The notes under the pieces were generated by a model, which was not told where the DNA came from, did no database searches, and saw nothing but the letters and a program-made list of their open reading frames with translations. This document shows, in pieces, positions 48,501 to 60,000 of a DNA stretch of 64,000 nt; within the stretch, counting starts at the first letter, position 1, and each line of letters opens with the position of its first letter. A program made the position numbers and the translations under genes. The DNA is taken from assembly GCF_014851395.1 (NCBI RefSeq), contig NW_024041262.1, forward strand, positions 12,979,252 through 13,043,251. The letters are read 5' to 3'. This stretch comes from Micropterus salmoides (lineage: Eukaryota; Chordata; Actinopteri; Centrarchiformes; Centrarchidae).

Positions 48501-51500
48501 AAGAAGGAGAGCACACAGTCACCTCCAACAGCTCCGTCCTGCACAAGCCCCTGGTCAGTCCGAGGGTTTTACTGTCTGTGGGCGGACATGTTGAGGAGGA
48601 GAGTCCTACCCTTCCCAAACCCCTCTTTGACACATTTGGCACTATGTTCATCAGTTTCATATAGAGCCAAGTATAATTCTTTAAAGTCTTTCTGAAGACT
48701 TAAATCACAACATCATAATAGAAATATAATTTGTTTTAAAATGCATCAAATCAGTTTTAATCAAAGTTTGTAAAGATATTGGAAGCTTACCTTTTCTATT
48801 ATGTTTTAGTCCTGTGATTTGTCTTGCTTTATATACTAGCCATGAACAAACCATCATACTATTTCAAACTTGCACCACCTTCAGGAAATGGTAGGTAATG
48901 GCAGCACCAGTGTAGACCTGCAGATGCTCCGTGCACATGTCTGTGTTGCCGCCTACAGAGTAGAAGCAGAAAATCACCACCCAGCTTGGTATGAAGTGCA
49001 CTTGACTGACTGCCAAAGCCCCAAATTTAATTAAACAACCAGTGTATTCAGTTTGAAGCACTAGGGTGACTCTGTTAAAAATTCTTATGCTTAAACAGAC
49101 AGAATTTAAAAAGAAATTATCTTCCTTTCTTCATTCTTCTTTCTTTTATCCCCTGCTTGGTCTCCACTGTGCAGAGCCATGACAACATCTACGATGATCC
49201 CTATCAGCCAGAAGTTGACTCACAACGAGAAGCTTCATCTGCTGGCGGAGGAGGGGGAGGAGGTGGGGGGAGGCGTCGTCGAGGGAGAGACCACTTTGCC
49301 ACCATCAGGACAGCCTCACTCGTCACTCGTCAGATCCAGGAACATGAGCAGGGCTCGGCCCTGAGAGAGCAGATGTCTGGGTAAGGTAGCAGTTGTGTGT
49401 CAGGGTTGGTATACATGCCACATATTGTTACAAAGGAAGAGAAGCCACTTGTCAAGTTTATTTGTACAGCTAATAACTATACTTTATCAGGGTTCCAGTG
49501 GGCTCCTTAAAAAATCTTAAAAGGTCTTAAATTGAAATCAGGGAAATTAAGATCTTAAATTTACCGTTAATTTGCTGTAGGTATTAAATTTGCTGATGGT
49601 GTGTTTAAGGCTGGTGGGGAAATTGTCGCGCACAGTCACCTAAAATGCCTAATTAGTGTGATTTTCTTTTAGTAATTGACAATGCGAGACGCCACCATTA
49701 ATATTAGTATCAAACAGTGGATCACTTCACAAATCTGAGTTAGAACATTCAAAAAAACAAAAAAAAAATAAAGTAATCATTTTTCAGTCCCTTTTCCTCA
49801 ACACAATAAATATCTTAATAGAAAAGAAAGTGTTAATTCGTTTGTGATTTAAATTAATTAAATCAAATATTTATTGAACATTTGTTATATTGTTATTGAG
49901 AAAGATTGTATCACGATAATTACCATTATTGATTTATTGCCTAGCCCTAGTTCACGTTCACAAACGAACACGATCAGTTCACCAAAAACCTGAGCATGAT
50001 CAATAATTGCCACTGTTTGAGCACGTTTATGCACAACACTGACTGGACACACTGTCTAGGCTCCTGTCTGCACTGTCAGACTTTTGGATTTTATTTGCAG
50101 AAGACTGTGACCAGTAGATATTTCTGCCCAAGTAGTTGTTGTATGTGGATAGACAACGCATTTGCATCCATGCAGTCACGGTGTTCCTGACCACCTCCAG
50201 AGGTTGTTTCGCTGATTGGATCACAATCTGTCCTGTGTCTCGGTGCATTTACACATGTACTTTCATGTGGTCAAGTGCTACCCGATCACAGTCTGATCAC
50301 CCAAAATTAAATTTGACTTTTAAAATGATGCAAGAACCCTGTTTATACTAACCATACTTCAAATGTACACCCTTAACATTTGAACTTCAAAGAGAGGCTA
50401 ACTTCATGCTCTGCAACTCAGGTACAAGCGAATGCGACGGCAGCACCAGAAGCAGCTGATGGGCCTGGAGAACAAGCTGAAGGCAGAGATGGACGAGCAC
50501 CAGCTGAGACTGGACAAAGAGCTGGAGAATCAGAGGAACAGCTTCTCCATGGAGGGAGAAAAACTCTCCAAAAAGCACCAGGTCATCCTGGAGAAGGAGG
50601 TGAGCTGGTGGAGGACGAATGAGGTGAGAGGGGAACGGAGGGATAGATGAATAAGACATGGGGAAAACTAGACAAGTCACACACGACTTGAACATTTGTG
50701 AGGGATGAATGGGAAGAGAATCATGAAGACGGGTAAAAACAGAACTGCCATAGAAAGTTATGGGGGGAGATCTTTGATGTGAGACAGAGACCTGCTTTAC
50801 AGTGAATATTGATTTATAGTGAATATTCCAGTGTTTTTATTAATTTTCCTTTTTTTATATTTTATGCTTCTTGCAATGATCATGTTAATGAGACTGTGGG
50901 TTGTTGTTTTCAGACAAAGGCAGTCCTGACTGAGGAGAAGAAGTTCCAGCAGCACATACTGGCCCAGCAAAAGAAGGAGTTGACCAGTCTGCTGGAGTCC
51001 CAGAAACGGCAGTATCGCCAACGCAAGGAGCAGCTCAAAGAGGTGCTTCTAGGTTTTATCACAGTGTGTCACCAGTCAGCTGACTACCATTAAAATGCAT
51101 ACATTTTCCACTGTTAATCAGCTCTGCCATATAACTGATAATACTGACGCCACCACCCTCTAACTTAATATCAACCCTGCATCATACTACACAAACAGCA
51201 TTGCTCTTTCAGATTGAAACCATGCCTATTCATCTAATATTACTGTACTTATTGCCACTCAAGGAACTGAATGAGAACCAGTCAACACCAAAGCGGGAGA
51301 AACAAGAGTGGCTGGTGCACCAGAAGGAGTGTCTGCAGCAGCTGCAGGCCGAGGAAGAGGCAGGCCTGCTGCGGCGGCAGAGGCAGTATTATGAGCTACA
51401 GTGTCGCCAGTACAAGAGGAAGATGCTGCTGGCACGCCACAACCTGGAGCAGGATCTGCTCCGAGAGGTACCATTTTTATATTTGATGGGCGTGTCAGTG

Positions 51501-54040
51501 TTGGATCAACAATTCAATTCTCACAAAACACACAAAAAAAACAGCAGTCCAGTAGGATTCACTTCCCAAAGACAAACTTAGTCTCAGTAAATTACATTAT
51601 CAGGTAGCAAAATCATCTTCATTGTTAATTAAATAAATTATATGATATTTCTGCTATTGGGCTTTCCCAACATAGCAAGTTGTCAAACAATGCATGTTCT
51701 TATTTGACCTTTGAATTAGGGCTGGGCAATAAAGCAATAATGATAATTATCGCAATATAATTTTCAGTGTTTGTCCTATTCTGGCCATAAAGAAGAAGAA
51801 TTAACCATCTGATTTCTTCCATTTACACTCAGGAGCAAAAATCTGCCTTTAAACTTGAAAGAAATAACGATTTGACATTTATCGTAATAATTTATCGAAT
51901 GACATGAAATGTTTTTATCATGACAACATTTTTGGCTATATCGCCCAGCCCTACTTTAGTTTTCAATGTTTCCCAATGATGAGAAATATACTTTTGCATA
52001 CTTATTTTAGGAGATTAAAAATATCTTTAATTATAATATAGTCCAGTACAACACTACTAACTGCCTTTAAAAATAGGGTTGAATGAACAATATATCATAA
52101 CAATATATATTGAAATATATAAGAAGTATATGAGAAATGCATAATAAAATATTCTTCTACAGCAGGCTGCCCAAGCATGTTCTTCATCTGCTTTACTTCT
52201 GTAGGAACTGAACAAGAAGCAGACTCTGAAGGACTTGGAGTGCGCCATGCTCCTGCGTCACCACGAGTCCACTCAGGAGCTGGAGTTCCGCCAGCTGGGT
52301 TTGGTGCAGCATACGCGGGCCGAGCTGATCCGCACACAGCACCAGACGGAGCTCACCAACCAGATGGAGTACAACAAGAGGCGTGAGCAGGAGCTGCGTC
52401 AGAAACACGCCGTGGAGGTCCGCCAACAGCCCAAGAGCCTCAAAGTGAGTGAGAGCACCCAAAGCCAGGGGTCTCCCGAAGAGGGAGAGGGCCAGACAAC
52501 AGAGGGGCTGGGCAGCAGCTGGGACAGTGAGGGGGGGGTGGTACAAGTAGAGGTGGAGGGCGAGATACAAAAAGAGAGGGAGATGGTAGAGAAAGAGATG
52601 TATGATGGTCAGGATGAGCTTGATGGAGCGGTACTGGAATTCAAAGATGAGGAGGTAGAGGGCGTCTCTGTGGTTGAAGGGAAAGATGAGGTAGATGACG
52701 AGAATAAACCAAAGGGAAATGATGACAGAGAGGATGAGAAGGAGGAGTGGAAAATTGGCGAAGAAGGGCCAGAGGTGAGGGAAGTAGAAGGAGTGCAGTG
52801 GGAGTACGAGGATGATCACAGTAAAACTGAACATGTAGACACCGATGAAGAGGAAGAAGAGGGCAGGGGCGTGGCCGATGGTTGCCCGTCAGAGTTCATC
52901 TCATCCCTGTCCCCGGAAAAGAGACGGCTCCGTGAGCGAGACATCGATGAGCTGTCTGAGTTTTACTTCCCTGTTTCTCCAGAGGAGCTGGAGCCCATAC
53001 CCACCTCTCCCCCTCCTTCCTCTCCTTCCACCGCCCAAACGTCTTTGCCTTCGCTCTTCTCTCACGCCATCTGCCTCCTCCTCTCCCTCTCCGTCGCTGC
53101 TCAGCCCTCCAACCTCACTTTGCTGCTGCTCTCCATCTTCCTCCTCTCCCTCCGTCGCTCACCACCTCTGCCCTCGGTGGCCTCGGTCCTCCTCTCTGCG
53201 GAGCTTGCCTTCTTGGCGCTCTTCTTCTCCTACCTCTTCCTTCGTTCCTGCTGCTCTCTGTCTCTCTCCACCTACCTGTCGCTCAGCCTCTGGGCCAGCG
53301 GCCTCTTCAGTTTAGGACTCTCCCTGAGTTTGGGGATTTATTACATCCCCATGATCTTGATTTCCGCCTCCTTCCTCAGCTCTCCCTCCCTCTTCCTCTC
53401 TCTCTACTTGGTGGTCGTGCTGATTGTGAGGCCGGCCCGCGACTTCCTCCAGTACGCACCTCGTAAAGTCAACCGCCTCTGCATGCGCGTCCTTTTCCGA
53501 CTGCCTCGACCCCTGTTTGCCATGTGCCAGTCAGTGCTGGGTGGTATGGCTGAGCGTAACCTCTATGAGATGTTTCCCAAAGCAGGGCGCAACTGGGGTG
53601 TGCGCCAGTCCAAAATCCCAGTCCCCCTGAAGAGCTTACCCTTAGAGTATCAGGCTCGCTGCAGTAACACCTCTCCCTTGTCCAAGGGCCTTCTCTGGGT
53701 GAGGCGTTTCAGTAGACGGCCCCTCGGGGTCTTGGCAGACCTGGCTAACTCCATAGTGCTAAAACTAGCCAGACAGCTCCTTAAAAAGCTGCCGATCAGC
53801 GTCCGTGTCAAACTCCTAAATCTGGGCCTCTTGAAGAAGGAAATCCCAAGCAGGCTGCCCCAACTGCTGCCCAGGGAAGTCAGAGAGAGGAGACAGAGGG
53901 AGAGGAGGAGGAGAGAGAGGGAGAGACAGAGGAGGGAAGAGAGGGAGAGGATGTTTCGTGAGGAGGTGAGGTGGGAGTGTGGGTTGAGACGGACTGCATC
54001 TGGAAGGTTTGTCAGGGGAAAAATTCGACCATGGAGATAG
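39552..54040 (+). CDS. taok2: TAO kinase 2, alpha-type isoform with membrane-spanning tail
   Basis: TAOK2 is an STE20-family MAP3K acting on MKK3/6-p38 and JNK and on the cytoskeleton. Coding exons: 39552-39683, 40472-40543, 40644-40745, 41816-41861, 41961-42057, 42344-42457, 43240-43331, 43514-43607, 45566-45647, 46782-46949, 48347-48553, 49175-49380, 50422-50599, 50914-51042, 51264-51467 and 52205-54040; about 1252 aa. Kinase domain, about 28-281: glycine loop IGHGSFGAVYF, K57 in VAIKKM, HRDVKAGN (D151), GDFGSAS (D169), MAPEV. A Ser-rich linker (SMSISASSQSSSVNSLAD) and a long coiled coil rich in Glu, Gln and Arg follow. The last exon adds an acidic stretch (722-890), about five hydrophobic segments (926-1048), a basic tail and a final PWR, as in human TAOK2 alpha. 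A likely poly(A) signal is at 54712-54717. Confidence 0.93.
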
Positions 54041-57000
54041 CAAGAGTTAGACAAATTAAAGAAAAGAGTGGGACGTGTGCTGATGTGTGTGAGCGTGATC
54101 ATGCTCTATGTTCCATTATTTGTGTGTTGTTTTGATTTGGGCCCACATGTCTCTCTTGTTACATAATTCCCCAAACTGAGCTTTGGTCGCATGTCCTAAA
54201 GATGAGACATATTCTACCCTGCACACGTGCACATACATATATGTGTGCACTGGCTGAAAGTGATTTTGGCTGTTGAAGCTTATCCACACATGTGTACATG
54301 TCTGCACATGTTGAATCAGTGGGCTCTGCAAACAGAAACCTGCAGCTAAACCCACTGTTGCTGTACCAAACCAGTGAAGTTTTAACATTTCATTATTGTG
54401 CTTTTTGTAAAAGTTCTTCAAAGTTTCTTGAATTTTATAATTTTGCTCTTAATTTGTAAGACAAATATTTTTATGGTTATTTTTTAAGACCGTTTTTGTG
54501 CAATCCTTTTGTTTTTCTTTTATACTGGTCTTATTTCATTGGGTGCACTGTTATCTCAGTGCTTAGAACAAATATTACAGTGTTGCATAGGTTCCTGGCT
54601 ATAATTTCACTCCCCAAAGCTGAATACTGTGAAAAAGAAAAAACGTATTGGAATAATTTCACTAACATCACCCCAAACACTACAGGTCGCTCTCAGTCAG
54701 TATGAAAGTGCAATAAACAGCTAAGCAGAAATATCTGGGACCACTGTAGGACAACATGAAGCATAATTTCTATGTTTAGAAGTCAAAGTGGAATATAGTT
54801 TGCAGAAGTTTGAGGCCATTTAGCTGGAACATTAAGCCTATCCAATACATTGTTTCATCCGAAGACACCATTGGATATTATTTTACAGCTGGTGAAATTA
54901 TTATCGTTCAGATTTTAGTTAGATGTACTGTTTTTTATTGCTCTTTATGCAATAATTTTGTTATGTTTTACCATGTAAACATTTAGATATCTTTCCCCTT
55001 AATCATCACATAAATTTAAACCAGTTGAGTGCCTTGTTACAACAGTTTGCACAAATGTTAACTCTGTTGTGAAGTGACATATCCTACATTTATAGTGGAA
55101 ACATAGGAATGCAGGATATACTTTTGGAGTAGTAAAATTAGAAAATAATAAAAACTTATTTAATATTTCAGTGTAGCTTAATTTATATGAAGCCATATAG
55201 ACAATCTTTTGAGACACGCAATCATAAAAGAAGTCCAAAGATTGATGCAACTACTGAATGTGAAAGTAGAGATTGAGCAGTTCATGATCGTGTGGAGAGA
55301 AGGTGTCCAGTTAAAGCATTTGTTTCATTTTGCACTGTCCCAAGGACAAAAAAACAAACAAATGGGAGAACAGATCACTTCAGTTTAGGGCTACAACTAA
55401 AGATTATTCCCATTAATGATCTGATGATCTACAGATTTTTTTTATTTATTTTTTATTTTTTTGATTAAATGTCTAAAAATAGTAACAATTGCCCATCATG
55501 TCCCAGAGCCTGAGGTGATGTCCTGAAATATCTTACTTTGTTCAACCAAAAGTCCAAAACCCAAAGATGTTCAGTTTAGACTGATATATGACAGAGTAAG
55601 CAGCAAATCCTCTGATATGAGAAGCTGGAACCTATTTTTTCTTGGGGGAAAATGGCTTTAAATGATTAATCGATAATCACAATAGTTGCTGATCATTTTT
55701 CTGTCGACCAACAAATCGATCAATCATTTCAGCTGTACTTCAGTCGGACCAAAAACAAATTTTACTGTTACTTTCGCAAATTTGAGGACTTAAAAACCAC
55801 ATTGCTCTAATGTGTAAATTTTTTAAGTGAATTAAGTTAAATTAAGCAAATTTCAGTGAAAATTTGCGATTGTGACATTCATAGATTTGAGAGTAAAAAT
55901 GTGCATATTTGCAAGGGAAGTCTGGTTAAGATTAATAAAATGCATTAGTGCTTATAAATGCTAACTATGTAGGATGATATTCCCTGTGTGTCACAGAAGG
56001 ACGGCATTGGAGTCATTACATGGAGGAATATTACTGAGTAGGAAAACTCAGTATTAACTGTATTTTGACACGGGGGGAACAAAAAAGTTGGGCACTTTGT
56101 TTAGGTGTCCTGCATTTGGAATGTCTCGCTAAAAAAAAGACATTTCACAGCAAACCTTGTGTTTTATTTGAATGTAACTTATTTGCCATTGATTTACTTT
56201 TGTGTTCCAGTATCAGTTATTTCCTGTTCCTCTGTGTATGTTTACATGTTTGTATTCTGTTTGTTGTGACACCGTCTGAGAGATATATCACCTTGAGTTT
56301 TTTTAAAATATTTAATTTATGCAGTATTTATAAGACTAGTACTGCATTGTGTTTGGCAGCCATTTTGTTGTCCTTTTATTCTCACTTTAGCTGCATGAGT
56401 GTTGGCGTACTGTACGGCCATGTGCCAGCAAGCATAGAAAAATATTTTGTCATACTTCCAGATTTTTCTTTACCCAAAAAATAAATTCTTTTGTGTGGAA
56501 ATCATTGTCTTGTTTGTTTTTATGATTTTTGTTTCCATTATTACCATGCCTTCATTTGTTTACTTTCCCCTGGTTTATCAGCCTCTATATATCTATATCT
56601 ATATCTCTCTCTATATATATATATAGAGAGAGATATAGATAAATTAGATGGTACAGAAAGATCCCTTTACCATTTTGTTTATCATCAATCCTCCTGCATC
56701 GTCACACATTTTATCTGTGTTATCTGCTGTGCCCTTCCCTTTGTCCAAAATCCCCCAAAATAATGCCAGCAGGTTCTGCCAGGACTACTTCAAATCAACA
56801 TATATAATATGGATGTTAACTAATGGCTATATAGTCATTCAAAGGCCTTACTGTGTTATTTGAATCCACGTGCTATATGCCAAATCACAAGTTTAAATTT
56901 CAGTGCATGAAAATAATTGTAAATGAAATTTAAACAGACAGAAAAATAACTGGGTTTTAGAAGTCAATACACATTAGTCACATTTCAGTTAAAGGCACAC

Positions 57001-60000
57001 TTTGCAATCCGAATGCAGTCAGGTCCGTATATTCAGAGTGAAAAGTTATTTTCAGTTGAGCTAAAGTTATAAACGTTTTTAGAAATTGTAGGTTTGTTTA
57101 CATCAGAAAAGTAATCAGTAATTGGCACCTGGCAAATGCACAAAAGGCTTATTTTTCATCTGCAGGTCAGCCACTTTAATAAATGTATGAAAATACCTTT
57201 TAAGAGTAAAAAAAAAACATTCTCAACACACATAAGTAGGAATTGAGTTTAAAGCACTGGCTGAAAAGAACATTAATGTATATGATTCATATATTTTGTT
57301 GCATAAATCCACAGTAATCACGCACAGGATTCATTGTCATCCCTTTTAAGATATAGTTGATTGTGAGTGTAGCTTTTAAAAAAATCCACAACTGAAAATA
57401 ATAAATATGATAATAAAGCAGCAAACTATATGTGTGAAAATAAGAGTGTACACATCCTCTTCACTTTGGCCATGATGCTATCACTGGCAAAGATTCAACA
57501 TGAGACAGGTATTTATTCTTTAAAGTTGTGATAGTTAATGGTGTACATTTTTCAGATCGGTCATCAGCAAAATTGATAGAAATTGTTTATTTAAAAAAAA
57601 AAAAAGTTGTTCCTGATTTTCTGTATTTAACCATGTTCATTTATAACACCATAGGAGCACTTTAGCCCAGCTGCCTCCATCTCTCTTCTCTCTCCTCCAG
57701 TCCAAAGAGCTACAGATTAAGCGTCAGTTCCAGGACACCTGTAAGATCCAGACCCGTCAGTACAAGGCCCTGCGCAACCACCTGCTGGAGAACACACCCA
57801 AGTCGGACCACAAGGCCGTGCTCAAGCGGCTGAAGGATGAGCAGACTCGTAAGCTGGCCATCCTGGCCGAGCAGTATGACCACTCCATCAATGATATGCT
57901 GTCCACACAGGCTGTGAGTAAGGCAAGGAGACGTCGTTCACTTCACACTCGCACCACACCACCACTGCTGTGCCTGGCCTGGGGGCCCGTCCTGCCTGCC
58001 CCCCTGCCTGCCTGCCTTCCTGCCTGCCAGCCAACAAGCCTCCTCCCGGTCCCTCAGTGTTAATCTCCACCTAAACCCACATTTCCCAGTTTTATACCAA
58101 ATTATGTTCATCCTGTTTCCTGTACAAAAGCTCCTAAATATCATTTACACTGAATTTTTGATAAATTAACATTATCTGTCCCGTCTTGATAGAGGACATC
58201 TAAGCAGTGATGACAGTTTTAAAAAAAATTGACATCTTATTTCAGAGGATAAATGTTACAATCCTGTACAGAAAAGAAATGTGAGTGAGGTTAGCTACAA
58301 CTTAAGGACGAGGAACACTGATATTCAGCCACATAATAAAGCTACATACATTCAGTTTTATCTTTAGAAGGCGACTCCACCAATTTGGCATTGCACTCCT
58401 ATAATGTTACTCAGCATGGACAGTTTGAAAGAAACAAGGATACAAATCGACACAGTTAAACCAGAGAGATCCTCGTTTTTTTATTCCACATATTCTTCTT
58501 CGTCGTGTATATTTTATGAAGCAATGTCTCATGCATTTGTCCCAGTCAAATGAACAAGAACAAAAAAAAAACAACCCAAATGCTCTACTAATGTGAAAAC
58601 TAATTTAAAGTAAAAATATTACAGTGCTGAAGCTTGTGACGTGTTTGCTTATTTAATGACCGTAGAAAATTGTTTTAATTTGGTAGCTCTTGTATTAAAA
58701 ACAGTTATTTTTACCAGAATTTCGTCAACTCCACTTGGCTGTGTCAAAGAGTCTTATTTACATATTAAGCTTGAAAGTTAAGTTATTAGGGGGGAGGCTG
58801 ATGGTGTTTCTAGGTGTTCTATTTTATAAAAGGGTTCTAAATAAACCCTAATAAATAACTAATGATTATTTTCATTATGGATTAATATGTTGATAATGTT
58901 TTTGATTGCCCATCCCAATCAACCTAGAGCCCGAACAGTTGGACAAAAGTAAAATAAACTAAAATTATTATAAGGAAAAGCAGCAAATCCTCACATTTGA
59001 GAAGCTGGAACCATGAAAAGTTTGGATCAAAAACAACTGAAACAATTGTTAAAAAAAAGTACCTCAAATTTGTACTTCCATTCCACCACTCCTTGGGAGA
59101 GTCTTTCTTTTTAATAGTAAAATCATTTTTGTACAGTGAGTCCCTTTATAGCTAAACTCTTAACTCATAGCTGCCCTCTAAGCGCGGGACACAAGTGCCA
59201 GGGTTTGAAATGAATGAAAGTAGGAAGAGGATGGGACTTGACAAAACGTCTCGTTCCCTTCAGTGACATAACGCCCTGTGCCACTTCAATTACCTCACAT
59301 GGCAGCAGGCCACATAAGCCCAGTAAGCCAAATCCCTGCTGCCCTTGATCGTCCGCACATCTTCTCATGCTCTGGTTAAAGTCTCTTTGGGAATGTTTCC
59401 CACTCGCTGATTAAACTCTATCCTGACGTCAGGGGAGGAAAAAAAATGTTTTAAATGAAGAATGTCTTTTGAAACAAGATTTAATCTTCTATCTGGAACC
59501 AACTATTGTGCAACATTTCGCCATTTGTTTTGCTTTTTACAATTTTTGCATTAGACCTTTTTGAAATGATATCCGAACAGTCAGTAACGCTTCACATCCT
59601 GTTCACACACCTGCAGTATTTCTGCCTGATGCATTTTAGTTTATCAGTAGAATGTGTGCTGAAGTTTGTAATTTATATTCGTTTGTTGTGATTTTAGTTC
59701 GACAGTTTCTTACATTTACACAGAACTTTATGATTCTCTTAACTTCATCCTATTGAATACAGCAAGCCCAACATTGATTAAACAAAACTCACAACTCCCG
59801 ATCCTCTTCTCTGCATCGCCCTCTCTTTTCTACTTGGTTAAACTTTCTAAACCTTTCCTCTTCTACCTGTCAACACTAAAGCACAACTCGTTGCCAATGC
59901 AATCCTGCCACTTCCATTTTTCATCACACTTTTTTTTTTCTGTCTGTTAGCTGCGATTGGATGAGACCCAGGAAGCGGAGTACAAGGTGCTGCGCATGCA

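Noticed and set aside
52193..52834. 213-codon antisense open frame
   Set aside because: Shadow of the acidic, GAG/GAA-rich coding part of taok2 alpha; the hydrophobic translation is the expected complement.
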